Below, piece by piece: positions 9,344 through 19,683 of a DNA stretch of 64,000 nucleotides. The stretch is from NCBI GenBank assembly GCA_946122785.1, contig CAMGYJ010000003.1, positions 31,141,811 to 31,205,810 on the forward strand. Reading direction: 5' to 3'. The position numbers were made by a program, and so were the translations under genes. Numbering within the stretch: the stretch's first letter is position 1; each line of letters starts with the position of its first letter. Under the pieces are notes generated by a model, which did not search any database, was not told the origin of the DNA, and worked only from the letters and a program-made list of their open reading frames with translations. This DNA comes from Linum tenue (taxonomy: Eukaryota > Streptophyta > Magnoliopsida > Malpighiales > Linaceae).

Positions 9344-10776
9344 TACTGCTGTTTGATCATATTGGCACTGTGTTTTGATGGATGAATTGATTGGTTTTCG
9401 GATTAATGCATGACAACTTGTTTGCGACTAGGACAACCTATGATGAGGACTGAGAAGTGCAGTAAAACGATGTAGAAGTTCAGTTTTTCGACTGTTTGCT
9501 TGCCAACTGTGACTTGATCTGACTTGATCTGATTACTTGTTCTTAACAGTCGTTTATGCATCTAGTTCAGGGTATCAGAATGTGAGATAGAGCATATAGG
9601 TAGCCATGTGAGATTTGAGCCTGCTCGTTTCTTTCTTGTGCGATAGATCTCTCTTCCATGATGCGTAGCATTCACGTTGTCACTAGCTAAGATGATGGGG
9701 GCATAGGATTAGCCCACGCCCAAAAACTGACTGTCCTGATGTGTCATATCCCCTAGTCAGCCCCTTCGAGCCGTGTGTTATCCTTTCTTTTGGTCTATAA
9801 CGGAAAAAATCACCCTTGTTGCCTCTTTTAGAAGGTTCCACAGAGTGGTTTTTACATATTCTCTGCTGTTTCTGCTAAAGTCTATGTGAGTGTTGGAGGT
9901 AGTGCTTAAAAGTTGGGCAGGTGTTTGAAATTTGTGCAGGAGTGGTGGCTCTTTTAAGAAATGAAAAGAAAAATAAAAGAAAAACAAAGAAAAAATTGAA
10001 AGCAAAAGAGAGCCACTACCAAAAATCTGAATAATGCCCAGTAAGTAGTGTTTCTTAGCAGTCTGGCTTGGAAATGCTGATGTTTATGCCTCCTTCGCTC
10101 TTGTGCTCTTAAGATATTGAGTAATGCAGGATAGCAGAAAGAAAATACCGGGTTGTTGACTGTGATTGTGTGTTTGGAAAATGTGGAACCTTTTGCTATG
10201 AATACTTCCACCACCTAAAAGGCCTTTTCCCCATGTCCAAGACCCTAGCCAGTCATTTGAACCTGTGTCTAAGACCTCCTGATTAGTTAGTGGTGACATC
10301 CCATATGTGAACTCTAGCATTTAGAGGCTGCCATCATGGTGAAGAGATGATAGGGATTGAGAGAAATAGCATGCGCATCTTTCGCATCAAATTCCTGACC
10401 CCACTGGTCGAGAGTGAGTGATTCATTTCCATTTTCTATATGCTCTTGTACCCCGGTGAGGACCTAGATTGCTCGGTCTCTATTCTGATGTCTTGAGTTG
10501 GATGCATGAGTTGACTGTTTTGAGTAAGTGGTTGAATCAAGTCTAGGTTGGCCAGTGAACAGAAGGGAGACTTTTCCTTTACTCGATTTGCTGCACTTGA
10601 ATGTCCTTTGTGGTGGTTGTCCAGGTTGCAAATAAAGTTGTTCATGTGTTGATATTTGAAAACCAGTTTGATTCACGTGTTCTGTGCCTTTATGACTTGT
10701 CCCCGATGTTGGTTGACTGAAATATGTGAGCTTACCTCGTGTAGTACTTGGTTTGCTTGGGGACAAGCAAACAGTT

Positions 10777-10791
10777 AAGTGTGGGGGAATT
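10777..10791 (+). promoter_or_regulatory. Polypurine tract next to the right LTR
   Basis: AAGTGTGGGGGAATT abuts TGATAGCATCG, the start of the right LTR, in the same arrangement as at 1003-1017. Confidence 0.8.
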
Positions 10792-12177
10792 TGATAGCAT
10801 CGTATTTGCACGTGTTTTCACTCTGGTTTCCTGTCCATTTTGGCTCGAATTGATTGTTCCTTGGCCTATTTTACGCTAGGTTGTGTCGTTTTGTCGTATT
10901 TCAGGTCCTAGCAAGTAAAGAGGAGCAAAGGCGCAAGTTTCGGGTCATTTGGAGGTCAATTGGCGAGTCACAGCGAGAATTACGGGCAGCCCCTGCTAAA
11001 TTACGGCCGTAATTAGCCAGGGCATGCCCGTAATTAATTGACCGAGCCTTCTCCCCAGCAATTCTTCTCGGTGATGAAATTACGGGCAAGACCCCAAGAA
11101 TTACGGCCGTAATTCCCAAATTACTGGCGGTAATTGGGAAATTACGGGCGTATCTCCTCCTCATGCAGCTTAAGTGAAACGTGCGTTTTGGTGTGAATTA
11201 CGGGCAGGAAGTGATTACGGCCGTAATCCTGCCCGTAATTCGCCCAGAGTCGGGTTTTTGGAGGCAGATTCGAGCCAAGGAGAGGGAATTCGATTTTCTG
11301 GGCAAAAACAGAGTTTTAGAGAGAGAAAGAGCGAAGAACAAACCCTAGGAGCTATTTTGGAGTGGATTTCTCATCATTGAAGCCCAGATTGCGTCCCTAG
11401 GAGTGAAGATTGACATCCCAGAGCAGATTTTCCTCATCTTTATGAGTATGGCTACTCTGATTTCTGTTTTCCTTTCTCTCTCTATGGAGTAGAACCTTTC
11501 TCTCACTTGGGTATGAAGAACCCTAGTTCCTTGTGTTAGGGATTTGATTGTAATGACTTGGGATGATATTACTGTTTGATTTTAATCGAATGATGCATGT
11601 TTATTGAATTGATTTGAGTCTGATCAGCTTTTATCAATTTCTGCTTCAACCTGAGATAGATAGAATCTGATTTGGTTGTTAGAGCCTCTTCATTCGATAG
11701 TAGGAGATTGGCTATACGAGAGTTAGCCAGTTTACTGCTTTGTACTGGTGTTCTTGGCGCCAGTAGTGGAGTTCTGTGTTCATAGCCTCAGCTTTCTATC
11801 CCGGTGAAGACTAGTCGTCTGCCGGGTAGTTAGACTGAGAGGGCTTGGTCAGCTTAAGAGATTCCAAGCTACTGTCGGATCTTCCGCAGTCTAATCAACA
11901 GTAAATCAACCCAGGGAATTGCAATTGAACCTAACTAAGGGGCTAGGGGGACTCAATCCCGAGTGACTCTTACCTGCTTTAGAAAACCGAACAATTTACT
12001 GCTTTCTTGTTGCTTTTACTTTTCACAACAATCACTCGAACTAGTTTGCTAGATAATAGAGAATCACGGAGTAAGCAGTAGATCTAGACCCCGGGTTGAT
12101 AATTAAACTTGCCTATACTGCAGTCCCTTTCATTGGTTACACTTGGCCATTGTTAGGTGTTGTGTTTTAGTGTGTCA
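10792..12177 (+). repeat. Right Athila LTR
   Basis: A 1386-bp LTR running from TGATAGC to TGTGTCA, collinear with the left LTR but clearly diverged and without the 946-bp duplication. It carries three dyad modules (10978-11035, 11078-11150, 11196-11240), one more than an unduplicated left LTR. Confidence 0.85.
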
Positions 12178-12927
12178 ACATTAGCAGGGAAGGAGCATAT
12201 CCGGGCAGCCATGGCTGTTGTTAATAACGAGTTGGCCTGGTCCAATCTGTTTTTTTCTATGCAGCTTTCCAAAATGGACATAGCAGAGGTGGTCTTCCTG
12301 GTTTGGAGGGTATGGAAGGGGAGATGCTGGACCGCATATGACAACATCCAGTACCTACCAGAACCATTGTACCGTCAACTCAATAATCAGGTAACCGAGT
12401 GGAAAGAGGCTACCTGTGATCAGAACGCCCAGCCTGCTGCTGCACGAGCGCCCCGCAGCCTTCCTCCCCAACCCTCCTGCCCAACAGGTGGTCTACTCCT
12501 TAGGTTCGATGGGGCAACAAAGAAGGGAGTTGGGGGCAGCATCGGTTTTGTAGGATTCAATGGTGACCGAGCAGTTGTATGCGCCTACGGTAAGTTCTAC
12601 GAAGGTATTTCGGACCCATTCTTACTTGAATTACTAGCTTTAAGGGATGCAATGGTTTGGAGCTTACACCGTGGCTATTCATCTGTCTGCTTTTGTGGGG
12701 ATTCGCAATTGGTCATACGACGAGCTATGGAGGAAGAAGTCGATCATGATCGAGGTGGAGCGGTACTGGAAGAAGTGCGAGTCTTGAAGGCCTCTTTTGC
12801 TTCTGTTTGTTTTGTTTTTGCTCCTCGTAGTACTAACAGGGCTGCCCATCGCGTGGCACAAACGGCCCTTGCATCGGTAGCGACCCAGTTGGTTGACTAC
12901 CGCATTTATATTTCCAATGCATTGTAA
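12178..12927 (+). pseudogene. LINE RNase H-like C-terminal fragment
   Basis: An open frame of about 249 codons with no start of its own; the upstream part is LTR sequence. It matches the C-terminus of the LINE ORF at 59192-62389 along its length (ELAWSNLFF here, DLAWSNLFF there). RNase H-like motifs are LRFDGATKK, LLELLALRDAM, FCGDSQLVI and NRAAHRVAQ, containing the usual D, E and D acidic residues. This domain (RVT_3 type) is the normal C-terminus of plant L1 ORF2. There are no internal stops, so the LINE was not old when split. Confidence 0.75.
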
Positions 12928-12969
12928 CGATCTATCTATTACAAACTATCTATGACAAAAAAAAAAAAA
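12178..12969 (+). mobile_element. 3' end of an L1-type LINE interrupted by the Athila array
   Basis: Coding sequence for a LINE C-terminus begins abruptly at the Athila LTR end and runs to a stop and a short 3' end with a 13-base A run (12957-12969). The rest of the LINE would lie left of the Athila array, outside the window. Confidence 0.75.
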
Positions 12970-13113
12970 CTGGCACCTCGAATGTATTTGATAACCAATT
13001 CCGAAGCTGTACAACATTATTGTGAAGCGGTGGAAGTTATGGAGTATAAGCCATCTTTTTTCCGACGATGATTTTGTCGCATAGATCAATGAAACAAATG
13101 CTGACGCAAAACT

Positions 13114-16100
13114 CAGGCCCGGCCCTGGGCCTGTGTTGGCAGGCCCGCCAGCACAGGGCCTCAACAAAATAGGGGCCTCCAATTATAGTGATAAATCTAG
13201 GACCAGTTTAGAATACACGGTTTAATTTATTATGGGCCTCCTTTACAAAAGAATAAAATGCTATTGATGTAACATAAGCGGCCAATACTACGGTGCCGCT
13301 ATAAAAAGTGCGGCACCGGTAACGCACTTTATGATTGGGCCACGTGGATATGACGTAGCAGTTGCTGAATTAATTAAATTCCAACCTAACCCGGGTAGCC
13401 CATTAAAACTGGCCCAAACTACCAAACGGAGAACCCCTTCTCCGTCTCCGTCCAAAGCTTCTTTTTTTTTTTTGCTGTTTCTTTTCATTAATTAATTAAA
13501 TTTCATTTAACTGCTCAGTTTTGTTTTCCCGGCAGAATAAACAGAAAAACAGCAGAATAAGAAAACAGAAAAACAGGGATCGATCACCAAACCAAACAAG
13601 TATTCTGTTGCGCGGGAGACTAAGTATTCATATTGTTCAAGCCAATGCTCCCCAGTAGTTTGGACATTGTGTCTTTCCTTTACTGTATTTTCTTCGTTTC
13701 TTCTAAATTGATAAAATGGTTCATCCTTATACAAAAAATAAAGAACTCATGCAAGGGGTGTGAGACAGTTCTGGAATTGCCTTGATATCGTGCAGTGTTG
13801 ATGGTACATGGACATGAAAAGAGGCGGCCAAGGGTTGAAGCAGATTACCAAAACTGGACATTTTCATCTGGACTTGGTCTGCAAGCTTATCAACAATTAC
13901 TTGTCAATGATATAGGATTCAGTTTGTTCGTTTATGAAATGTACTCGAGGATATGTGCTGAGTCAATCGATGTCATTCATAACAGTATATGCTTACAATT
14001 TACTGGGAATTGAGAAAAGGTCTGCTGGAAATGCATCGGCTACAGGCAACATATATTACTAAAATGCAGAGGGTTCACACTTCTTGCAAATTTGGGTTTA
14101 AATCTCTACAAAGAGGTTACAGAGAAAAGTGCATGTATACATACAACCATTGTCAATATTATAGATAAAACTAGTAAAGCATAGGTGAAACAAAGGACAT
14201 GAGGTCATGGATCACAAATATGCTATTACAGACGAATGAAAAAGTAAAAAATAATTGGGATAAAAGGAGTACGTATTGTCATAGAAATACGATTCTTAAG
14301 TTATGTAACTAGCTATTGTATTGCAGCAAACTTCACAGATATAGAACTTCACCACCTGTAAAAGGACACAGACATATTATACGACTTAATTGTAGGGACT
14401 AACAATCTGAACTAAATTACTAACTAGCTTAGTTATAGTAGAGGTGCGATTATGTTACATGGAACCGATCGTAACTTATGTAAACTCTAACAGACTAGGC
14501 ACGAACAATGTCTTAACTAGAGTAGAAATGAAACTACAATAAACAAAATCCATGTCCCTTATAAACCGAATTGAAGAGAAGTGTGCAACATAATCGACCA
14601 CAAAATGAAGCACCCAACAAACATGTATTTAAGGAGGGAGATTGATTTGGCCTTAGCTTAGCCCCCGCCTACTAATCTACAGGTAAACATGACATCAATG
14701 CCTGAGCAGACGGCATCAACAGACAGCCAAAGCACCCAAGTCTGCTAGGCGATGGAAAATACCTGCCACCTTGCAGATAGCAGCAGCCCACTACAAATTA
14801 CAGCCATCTCCAGTTAATAGAAATAAGAAAAGCATAAACTGAAAAGGGGAAGGGGAAAATAGCAGCAGAACAGGGATAGAGCTTCAATTCCCTGCTGCTC
14901 GATAAACCCATAACGACAAAGGAACAACAAAAAACGAGCCTCGCATTGCAGCATACACCACCATAATAACCCTGATGCAACAGGAAACATAGGAAAGGGT
15001 CTTGAACTGCCTGGCATAAGAATGGTGAGATAATTATGTAAACTTTTGTTCACAATAACCTGAGAAATGCAATCCTTCGATCACCCATACCATCAGCAGA
15101 ACAAACATAAACTCTAAGTATGATCTCAACCAAGCGAAGGCAAACCAGTTTTGCAAGGAAGTCACTGCACTCCCTACATACAATTTATTCTACATCCATA
15201 CCCAATTACCATTTGGTTACAACATAATGAAGGCAAAAGGATGGGGAGCAGATGGTGCAGAAACTAACCTTGTCACTGAAACCAAACATTATAGAAGAGC
15301 CTGCATCAAAAGTGAAACCATCTAATTCATAATACACAAAGCTGCCGCCGAATCACATACTTCTAAATAACCATGACTTTACACCCAATTCCTTGTTCGC
15401 TTGTTTATGCCTAGAAACAATTCACTGCTACTCGGGAAACACAACAATGCGACGGAAAAAATTACTAAGCAAGGTTCTATTGTAGCATCCATGACATAGC
15501 AGTTCAGAAGCAAACGAAATCTAAATCAATTTGGCACCAAAACGAACCTAATCATTATCCTATTTCCTCAAAACACAAATGAATCAAATTATCAGGATCT
15601 TTCAGATTGGTAAGGTAAAGTCTCTAGGCAGCTAGGTTTCGAAGAATCAACAAGAAGGGTGCAGAGCGAGGGACAACGCAGGGAGGCGATTCAAACTTTC
15701 TTCGCCTTCAGATCGTCTGTGTCGGCTGAGCACTTCGACGGAGACAGAGGGCCTCTCGAAAACAGGGAATCGTCGTTTTTTTTTTGTACACAATGAATGT
15801 AGGACAAGGAATATGGTGCAGGATTTAAGTGGAGGCATGTGGTAGAGAGGGGAATCGGATCAATGGCGGCGGAGTTCGCCGGGGTAGCTTTTTCTGTTCA
15901 CAGTCGGACGGAGCGAGCGATCGAGGAAGACGACTCTAGCTTTTCCGTTTTAATTTATGAACAAAAATAAAAAATAGTCAAACGGCTGTGAAGACAGAAG
16001 ACGGAATCTATTTTATTGCTGCGGTCTGGGCAGTCTCATGGTCAGTGGGTTTACCCAGCCCCATGCCACGTCATATCCACGTGGCCCAATCATAAAGTGC

Positions 16101-17097
16101 GTTACCGGTGCCGCATTTTTTATAGCTGCACCGTAGTATTAGCCCATTAGATAATTACCAACACTTTAGACCCAAGTTGGGCATGCCAGATTATTATTCG
16201 TTGTTTATCATTTCAGCTCAGTAATTACTAATTAGTTGTACATACCACACTCACATTAACAGTAAAAAAGGATAAATAAATCAAAGCACAAGTATATAAT
16301 ACTTTCCCGTAACCACACTACCCAAGTTATCAACAATAAGAAATGGAATTACTTAATATAAATATTACTATTGTATTAAACTTGTGATATAAACTCAAAT
16401 CCAAATAATTTACTTCTACTCATTTAACATTTTTTCCCCTTTATTCTTTGTTTTTCCTCTTAGCTTTTCTACCCTTAGCATCAATTGAGTTCTCCTAATA
16501 TATTTAGGTGAATCCAATTAATAGACTATTTTTTTGTGGAGTTACTATGTGGATAATTTTGCTTCGTTTTTTGTTTTATTACTCTCTCTATTATTCAATT
16601 TTGAATTTTAGCATCTTATTTCAACTACCATCCCATCATTCAATGAATAAAGACTCACCAAAAAATGTCATCAATGGTCTACTTTCATCTTCAAACTTCG
16701 ATCATATTTGTAAAGTTTATTATCCTAATTTTATTTTTCTACTAATTATGTCATCTATGAAATTTAAATTAGTAATCTTTAAGCACAATGTTATATTTTT
16801 TTATTTTGTAATCAATATTAGATATATAAACCATTATCATATTTTTTAATAAGTAATATTAGATATATAAACCATTATCCAATTGGAATTAGTAGTAACC
16901 GATTTTTTTCATCTTTATATTTAAACCATTGTCACTCTTTATTAAAATAATATTAAATATATATTGGTTTCAAATTATATAAAAATATTTTTTATTTATT
17001 GATTATTGCATTTTATTTAATGATTATTTTTTAAAAAAAGTTGGGCCTCATTTTTTTTTTATAGAACAGGGCCTCCCGAATCCTAGGGCCGGCCCTG
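13114..17097. mobile_element. hAT element with GCAAAACT target duplication
   Basis: The termini are CAGGCCCGGCCCTGGGCC on the left and the inverse of CAGGGCCGGCCCTAGG on the right. A perfect 8-bp duplication GCAAAACT flanks it (13106-13113 and 17098-17105), diagnostic of hAT. Of its 3984 bp, 13280-16144 is a second nested element, leaving about 1.1 kb of mostly AT-rich hAT sequence. No transposase frame is visible, so it is non-autonomous. Confidence 0.85.
13280..16144. mobile_element. Long-TIR element (Mutator-like?) nested in a hAT element
   Basis: Inverted repeats of about 77 bp (13280-13356 and 16068-16144) differ at three positions. Each TIR contains its own dyad around GGTGCCGC, perfect in the left copy. 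The 2.87-kb interior has no transposase frame. Its right part on the minus strand (about 15960 down to 15600) looks like the leader and first exon of an ordinary gene, followed by intron-like AT-rich sequence, so gene-fragment capture is possible. Long TIRs suggest a Mutator-like element, but I could not read a clean target duplication (left flank CATAAGC, right flank CATTAGA), so the superfamily is uncertain. Confidence 0.65.
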
Positions 17098-17105
17098 GCA
17101 AAACT

Positions 17106-17542
17106 AATTACCGGCTAACAGTTTTATTATCGTTCCCGGTGGCCGCCCGGCGCCGGCCCTCCTTTACCAGCCAGCCAACCTCAAATAAAGCCGACCCACT
17201 TCCACCCGCTTTTGTACTTGTTTACATTTTTGCCCATGCCACCGCACTTTGCCTGGGCTGGGCGTTTCCGGCAATTCCGGTGACGACTCCCAAAACTTCC
17301 CCACCCTCTACCTACGTCATAGTTTAGTAGTATAGTTTTGGGAGCTCCGCTTTCGGGTCCCAACACTCCGACTTACATACGTCACTTTTCTATTAACTTC
17401 ACCCTTGCTTTTGGTATCAAATTACTGCCCCTGCCATTTTTTTGTCATACACCTTACAACGGCTCTTTTCCCCGCTTGTTAATTGTTATTTTGATCATTC
17501 AGCTACTTATATTCCATAGAAATGCAATCAGTTTTGTCAATT
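17106..17542. other. Intergenic stretch, nothing recognised
   Basis: About 440 bp between two hAT elements with a few short meaningless frames. I see no gene, RNA or repeat boundary. Confidence 0.5.
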
Positions 17543-17550
17543 ATCTATCC

Positions 17551-18390
17551 TAGGATGAGAATTTCAACTTATCCATTTTACCCGATTTGTTTGACTTGTT
17601 CCCGCCCCGTAGGTGGGGCGAGACAGGCATGAGTACTCACATCGGCCCGACCTGCCCTGACCCGCCGCCTCATTCTCGACTTATTTTTGCCTAAATTACA
17701 TATAATCTTAATAAAATTTCTTAGAATTTCGCTTTTATTACATCATATTTTAGCTATAACAAAGTCGTATGTTAGAATATTACTTGAATTTGATTTGGTT
17801 TGTTTTGTGTTTTGGGCCTATTTTGTTTGGGTTTGTGTTTGGACTTTGTTTTGGCCTTTTCCTTGTATGTTTGGGAAAATGTATTTGGTTTTCTGTTTGG
17901 GATTAGAAGAAGAGTTCTATAAATACTCTTCACCACCCTAATTTGTTGTAAGGTCCGTCGGGTTAGTTTGTTTTGTTTGTCCGTTCCGGAATTTGGTTTG
18001 TAACCTGTACTCTCCTCAAAATCAGTGAAATTTGTTCTCCCCTGCCCGTGGATTAGCTAGCACACATTGTGTTAGTGAACCATGTTAAATTTGTGTTCGT
18101 TCGTATTGGTTTGGATTATCAATTGCACGCTTCTGTTCTGACATCGTAAATTAGTGAAAACCTCAATTTCTCCAATAATTTAACTACATTTATCATAATA
18201 TGGTTTGTTTTCTTGGTCTTATAATGTTATCAACAAATATTTTTAATGTTTTTCATATAAATTGCATACCCATTGGGCCGACCTACCCCAACCCGCGATC
18301 CATAATAAATTACCCGACCTGAAGCTGACTTGCCATAGGACGAATTTGGGTAGCATGATACCCGCCCGGACCTGCCCATTGCCATTCCTA
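17551..18390 (-). mobile_element. hAT MITE (TAGGAATGGCAAT family), copy with solo-LTR insert
   Basis: The perfect 8-bp target duplication ATCTATCC flanks it (17543-17550 and 18391-18398). It is the same family as 35905-36325 and 56137-56587, in reverse orientation: it shares the GC-rich sub-terminal repeats and the internal AACATTAGAAATATTCGTT-like and AGCTAAAATAT blocks. Without the solo LTR and its target duplication it is about 461 bp, close to its relatives at 421 and 451 bp. Confidence 0.85.
17770..18143 (+). mobile_element. Solo LTR, Copia-like, inside the MITE
   Basis: A 374-bp segment begins TGTTAGAATATTA and ends TTCTGACA, flanked by the 5-bp duplication TCGTA (17765-17769 and 18144-18148). 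It interrupts a block that is continuous in the two related MITEs. A TATA-like CTATAAATA lies at about 17920. The TGTTAGAATATT start is common among Copia LTRs, so Copia is likely but not proved. Confidence 0.85.
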
Positions 18391-18398
18391 ATCTATCC

Positions 18399-18740
18399 AT
18401 TTCCGATGCAGTCTTATTTACAATACACTTGCTAATAAGTTAAGAGTGCTTACTGATTTTGTATTTATTAGATGCTCATTGACCCTATTCCCGCTCCAAA
18501 GGCCAGTATTATTATGCTTATTATAATGGATAAATTATGGTATAAACATTAGCTTCAAACTTATTTGATGGAACTACATGCTACTCAGACGGCCCATAAA
18601 CATTAGGCATCAATTATGGTATAAACATTAGGTTCACTCACTTTAAAAAAAAAGGTTCAATCTTTCCGGTGATCTATAGGATTGCAAATCAACTGCCGAT
18701 AAAATGATAGGTAACGTTCCAGGGGGTAGAGTTAAGTGTG
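18399..18740. other. Intergenic stretch, nothing recognised
   Basis: AT-rich sequence with a short internal repeat (TATGGTATAAACATTAG twice, near 18538 and 18614). No gene is seen. Confidence 0.5.
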
Positions 18741-18748
18741 CTAGGGTT

Positions 18749-19675
18749 AGGGGTGAGCAGTCGGTGATTCTATGCGAATTTGGGTAGGTTCAGATCGACC
18801 CACTAAGTGGTAGATGAAGCAGAAAATGACCCCACCTACTCAAATATGTAATTGTAATGGGTTGAGTGCTTGTGTATAGTGGGCGGCTTCGTGAGTTCAC
18901 AACATACATTCCAAAAGGTCACATAACTAAAATTGTTTTAAACTTCAAATGAAAAAAATCTCCAAACTAAATAACCTTTAAATCATAAATTATATGCATA
19001 ATTTAGTTTACTATATTACTACTAGTAATCTATCACAAATCGTATAAATATTCAACTAATAAACATGCTATAAGTCTAATAATAGCCAAACAAAAATTGA
19101 AAAGACAAATCTTCATCATAATCTAGTTAATTGTGTAAGTCTTAAAGCCGCAATCACTCACTAGAACTCAACTAATTGTCCAAGTTTTTAAGGCACAATC
19201 ACCCATAGAAGACTTCTAAACCAAAACAATAGAATAAGCCAAATTACTATAGAATCAAGAAAAGTTAACAATGAATCGTAAAAGAGAGTGGACACATGAT
19301 TTAGATTTCTAGCAATGAAACAAATTAGACTTTACAAATATCCTCAATAATTATAATTTTGAGAATATATTCATTTGAAACTCGGAAGGAAGGATAACCA
19401 GATATATTATCAAATCTTTTGATCGAAATGGGATGAGCGATATTTTTATTTTTATTTTGAGGATTTCAATTTAAGTAAAGCTATAGGTTAGAGTTTTGCT
19501 AGTTTGAGGTTGAAAATTAGGGTGGATCGTGGGTCTACCACAATCCACCACCACCCACTTAATCTTTAGTGTGTCACCTACAATAGAACCCGTACCCACT
19601 CATATGAACCACCCATAACATAATGGGTACGTCAATTGCGAGTGAATTTGTGCGTTCAACCACCCAATGCTCTTA
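18749..19675. mobile_element. Probable hAT element, degenerate
   Basis: Flanks CTAGGGTT (18741-18748) and CTAGAGTT (19676-19683) match at seven of eight positions. Ends AGGGGTGAGCA and TGCTCTTA are short imperfect inverted repeats, and sub-terminal GGGTRGG-type repeats resemble other hAT MITEs here. No coding frame. Confidence 0.5.
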
Positions 19676-19683
19676 CTAGAGTT

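Larger units (their letters stand above)
8953..10791 (+). other. Athila 3' internal non-coding region
   Basis: About 1.8 kb with no credible ORF. It contains a purine tract TTAAGTGTGGGGGGG at 9248-9262, hairpin copy 3 at 9296-9343, and an A-rich stretch enclosed by an 11-bp imperfect stem (9941-9951 with 10010-10020). It ends in the true polypurine tract at 10777-10791. Confidence 0.7.
1018..12177 (+). mobile_element. Athila-lineage Ty3/gypsy element, pol-deleted, with two LTRs
   Basis: The order is LTR (1018-3385), tRNA-Asp-type primer site, gag-protease ORF, structured spacer, env-position Athila ORF, polypurine tract and LTR (10792-12177). The tRNA-Asp primer site, the AAGTGTGGGGG tract and the env-position ORF are typical of Athila. 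There is no reverse transcriptase or RNase H, and only the extreme tail of integrase, so the element would need proteins from elsewhere to move. The left LTR is enlarged by a 946-bp tandem duplication. Left and right LTR differ at many positions (I estimate about one in five over the first 100 bp), which does not fit a young single insertion. Recombination between different copies is more likely. No target duplication can be read because the left flank is another Athila copy. Confidence 0.85.
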
